From contig SVRS01000005.1 in NCBI GenBank assembly GCA_015064695.1, positions 1 through 64,000 on the forward strand: a stretch of DNA of 64,000 bases, written 5' to 3'. Below the pieces are notes generated by a model. The model saw only the letters and a program-made list of their open reading frames with translations, had not been told where the DNA came from and made no database searches. Shown piece after piece: positions 63,182 through 64,000 of the stretch. This stretch comes from Oscillospiraceae bacterium (lineage in GTDB: Bacteria > Bacillota > Clostridia > Oscillospirales > CAG-272). Every line of letters begins with the position of its first letter. Positions within the stretch are counted from its first letter, which is position 1. The position numbers and the translations under genes are program-made.

Positions 63182-63361
63182 ATGAATTGCAACCTTTCGG
63201 TTGCGTGAATTGAAAGCCGTGCTTTCGTGAATTGCCTGCGGCATGAATTGTGCCTTACGGCACATTAGTTGCAATTCAATTCATGTGAGCGACGAATTGC
63301 GCGGCAATTCCGCGAGCAAATCATGGCGGAGCCAATTCATGATGCGTACGCATCAATTCAT
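63182..63361. repeat. 180-bp composite palindromic repeat (TGAATTG-spaced hairpins)
   Basis: Outer ends ATGAATTG (63182-63189) and CAATTCAT (63354-63361) are inverted. Inside are serial short hairpins (GCAACC-TTTC-GGTTGC, TGTGCC-TTAC-GGCACA, GCGCGG-CAATT-CCGCG, ATGATGCG-TA-CGCATCAT) separated by (T)GAATTG. Similar arrays occur in other clostridial genomes. No ORF. Confidence 0.75.
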
Positions 63362-63375
63362 TCATAAAAACAAAC

Positions 63376-63420
63376 AGAGCAAGAATAGAAGGATTTTTCT
63401 CCTTTTACGCTTGCTCTTTC
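63376..63420 (+). terminator. intrinsic terminator of the GH3 gene
   Basis: AGAGCAAG (63376-63383) pairs with CTTGCTCT (63410-63417), with an inner stem AAGGA/TCCTT, then TTCT. Confidence 0.65.
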
Positions 63421-63652
63421 TGCTTGTCATAGGGGTTTGGGTTTAGCCCATACTGTGGTTGTCTGGACAAATGCCATGCTTGCACTTTTGTAAAGCTGCA
63501 AATTCTCCGCTAAGAACCTCACCCTTATGCGGGGGAGTCCTTTTTGTTGGCGAAAGGCAAAAATTCACAAAAAACGACAACCGTGCGGGAGTAGTTCACA
63601 AAAACTTTACAGACGACCTGCCTGACGCTTGTGAAAATAATTGTTTTTTCTG
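63421..63652. other. intergenic region before the last promoter
   Basis: No supported gene. It contains T-rich and A-rich tracts and no further hairpin with a T-run that I can support. Confidence 0.4.
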
Positions 63653-63681
63653 TTGACAAGAAACGCCAAAAGTGATATAAT
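63653..63681 (+). promoter_or_regulatory. promoter of the last gene
   Basis: TTGACA (63653-63658), 17-bp spacer ending TGA, TATAAT (63676-63681): full consensus. Confidence 0.9.
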
Positions 63682-63687
63682 CTAAGT

Positions 63688-63786
63688 GAGAATCGACTAC
63701 GATTTGTTGGGGAAGGGGTGGCTTGCCAAACGGATTCCACACCTCGGACAATCTTAGTCGGGCGGAAATCTGCCGCGGGAGGGTGT
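63688..63786 (+). promoter_or_regulatory. structured 5' leader
   Basis: About 100 nt between promoter and start codon. GACTA near 63696 can pair with TTAGTC near 63755, enclosing a G-rich and a C-rich arm (GGGGTGG and CCACACC). This may be a cis-regulatory RNA; it matches no riboswitch class I know. Confidence 0.35.
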
Positions 63787-64000
63787 ATGCTGGTTTTTAT
63801 TCTGATTCCGCTTCTGCTCGCGATGCTCAAGGGCTATAAGGTGTCTCATGTGTTGCGGGTATTGGATCTCTATCCCTTCTTTGCGGTGTGTGCGCTTCAC
63901 GGCTTCTTTGTCGTATGCGCATGGCTGGGGAACCATTCTTTTGTGGTGTTTGCCAACGCATTGCAGTATTTCTTGATTCTGTCCCTGCTTTTGCCGGTTA
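63787..64000 (+). CDS. membrane protein, possibly DUF5317-like (3' end beyond window)
   Basis: An ATG at 63787 follows GGGAGGG. The 71 visible residues (MLVFILIPLLLAMLKGYKVS and on) form two or three membrane segments separated by short polar loops. The pattern of a short hydrophobic start followed by GYK and a second helix resembles DUF5317 proteins, but this is weak. The rest lies outside the window. Confidence 0.6.
   Translation, partial: MLVFILIPLLLAMLKGYKVSHVLRVLDLYPFFAVCALHGFFVVCAWLGNHSFVVFANALQYFLILSLLLPV

Noticed and set aside
63182..63361. Palindromic array considered as a CRISPR array
   Set aside because: No regular repeat-spacer periodicity, units are different hairpins, and no cas genes are present.

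Overview
The window looks like chromosomal DNA of an uncultured anaerobic member of the Bacillota, class Clostridia. The evidence is Gram-positive-type lipoproteins, a PadR/DUF1700/DUF4097 module, an EpsG-type polysaccharide gene, typical AGGAGG ribosome binding sites, sigma-A promoters with 17-bp spacers and frequent TGn extended -10 elements, and moderately high G+C. No rRNA, tRNA, CRISPR array, prophage or intact insertion sequence was seen. The species cannot be named from the sequence.

Layout. 1-4.7 kb (minus strand): a MoxR ATPase / DUF58 / BatA-like VWA operon led by a membrane coiled-coil protein; the last gene runs off the left edge. 4.8-7.8 kb: a small MITE-like repeat, an AraC regulator, a divergent lipoprotein with candidate operators between them, and a candidate small RNA. 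8-12.3 kb: a three-gene surface-polysaccharide operon (EpsG-like polymerase, GT4, and a LicD-glycosyltransferase fusion). 12.4-19.3 kb (minus): an orphan solute-binding lipoprotein, a lipoprotein with two GH16 modules (one apparently dead), then pfkA, cinA and an MscS channel. 19.4-31.6 kb: a PflX-like radical SAM protein, the PadR module, an operon of small membrane protein, GT2 and ASRT-family protein, then prmC, ddl, a six-hairpin glycosidase-like protein and a Gfo/Idh/MocA oxidoreductase.

30.8-63.1 kb is a carbohydrate-catabolism region. Its minus-strand half holds a GH95 fucosidase, a large GH38 mannosidase with a C-terminal discoidin domain, three alkaline-phosphatase-superfamily enzymes, a LamG surface protein and a linear amide C-N hydrolase. 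Its plus-strand half holds a SARP-like regulator, DUF4838, GH43, ThuA, two tandem Gfo/Idh/MocA paralogues, an Ldh-family dehydrogenase, malic enzyme, GH29, a transaldolase-like aldolase, xylA, a multidomain GH99-like protein, xylB and GH3. Nearly all these hydrolases lack signal peptides and no transporter gene is present, so oligosaccharides are probably imported by a system encoded elsewhere, trimmed in the cytoplasm, and sent through xylose isomerase, xylulokinase and the pentose phosphate pathway.

The most striking signal is a pair of near-identical promoters in front of the LamG surface protein and the amide hydrolase. Each has two TGTCCAAC copies 11 bp apart, ending exactly 8 bp from the -10 box, which is the geometry used by SARP-type activators. 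A SARP-like regulator with a degenerate receiver domain is encoded immediately beside them. This suggests a small, self-contained, previously undescribed regulon.
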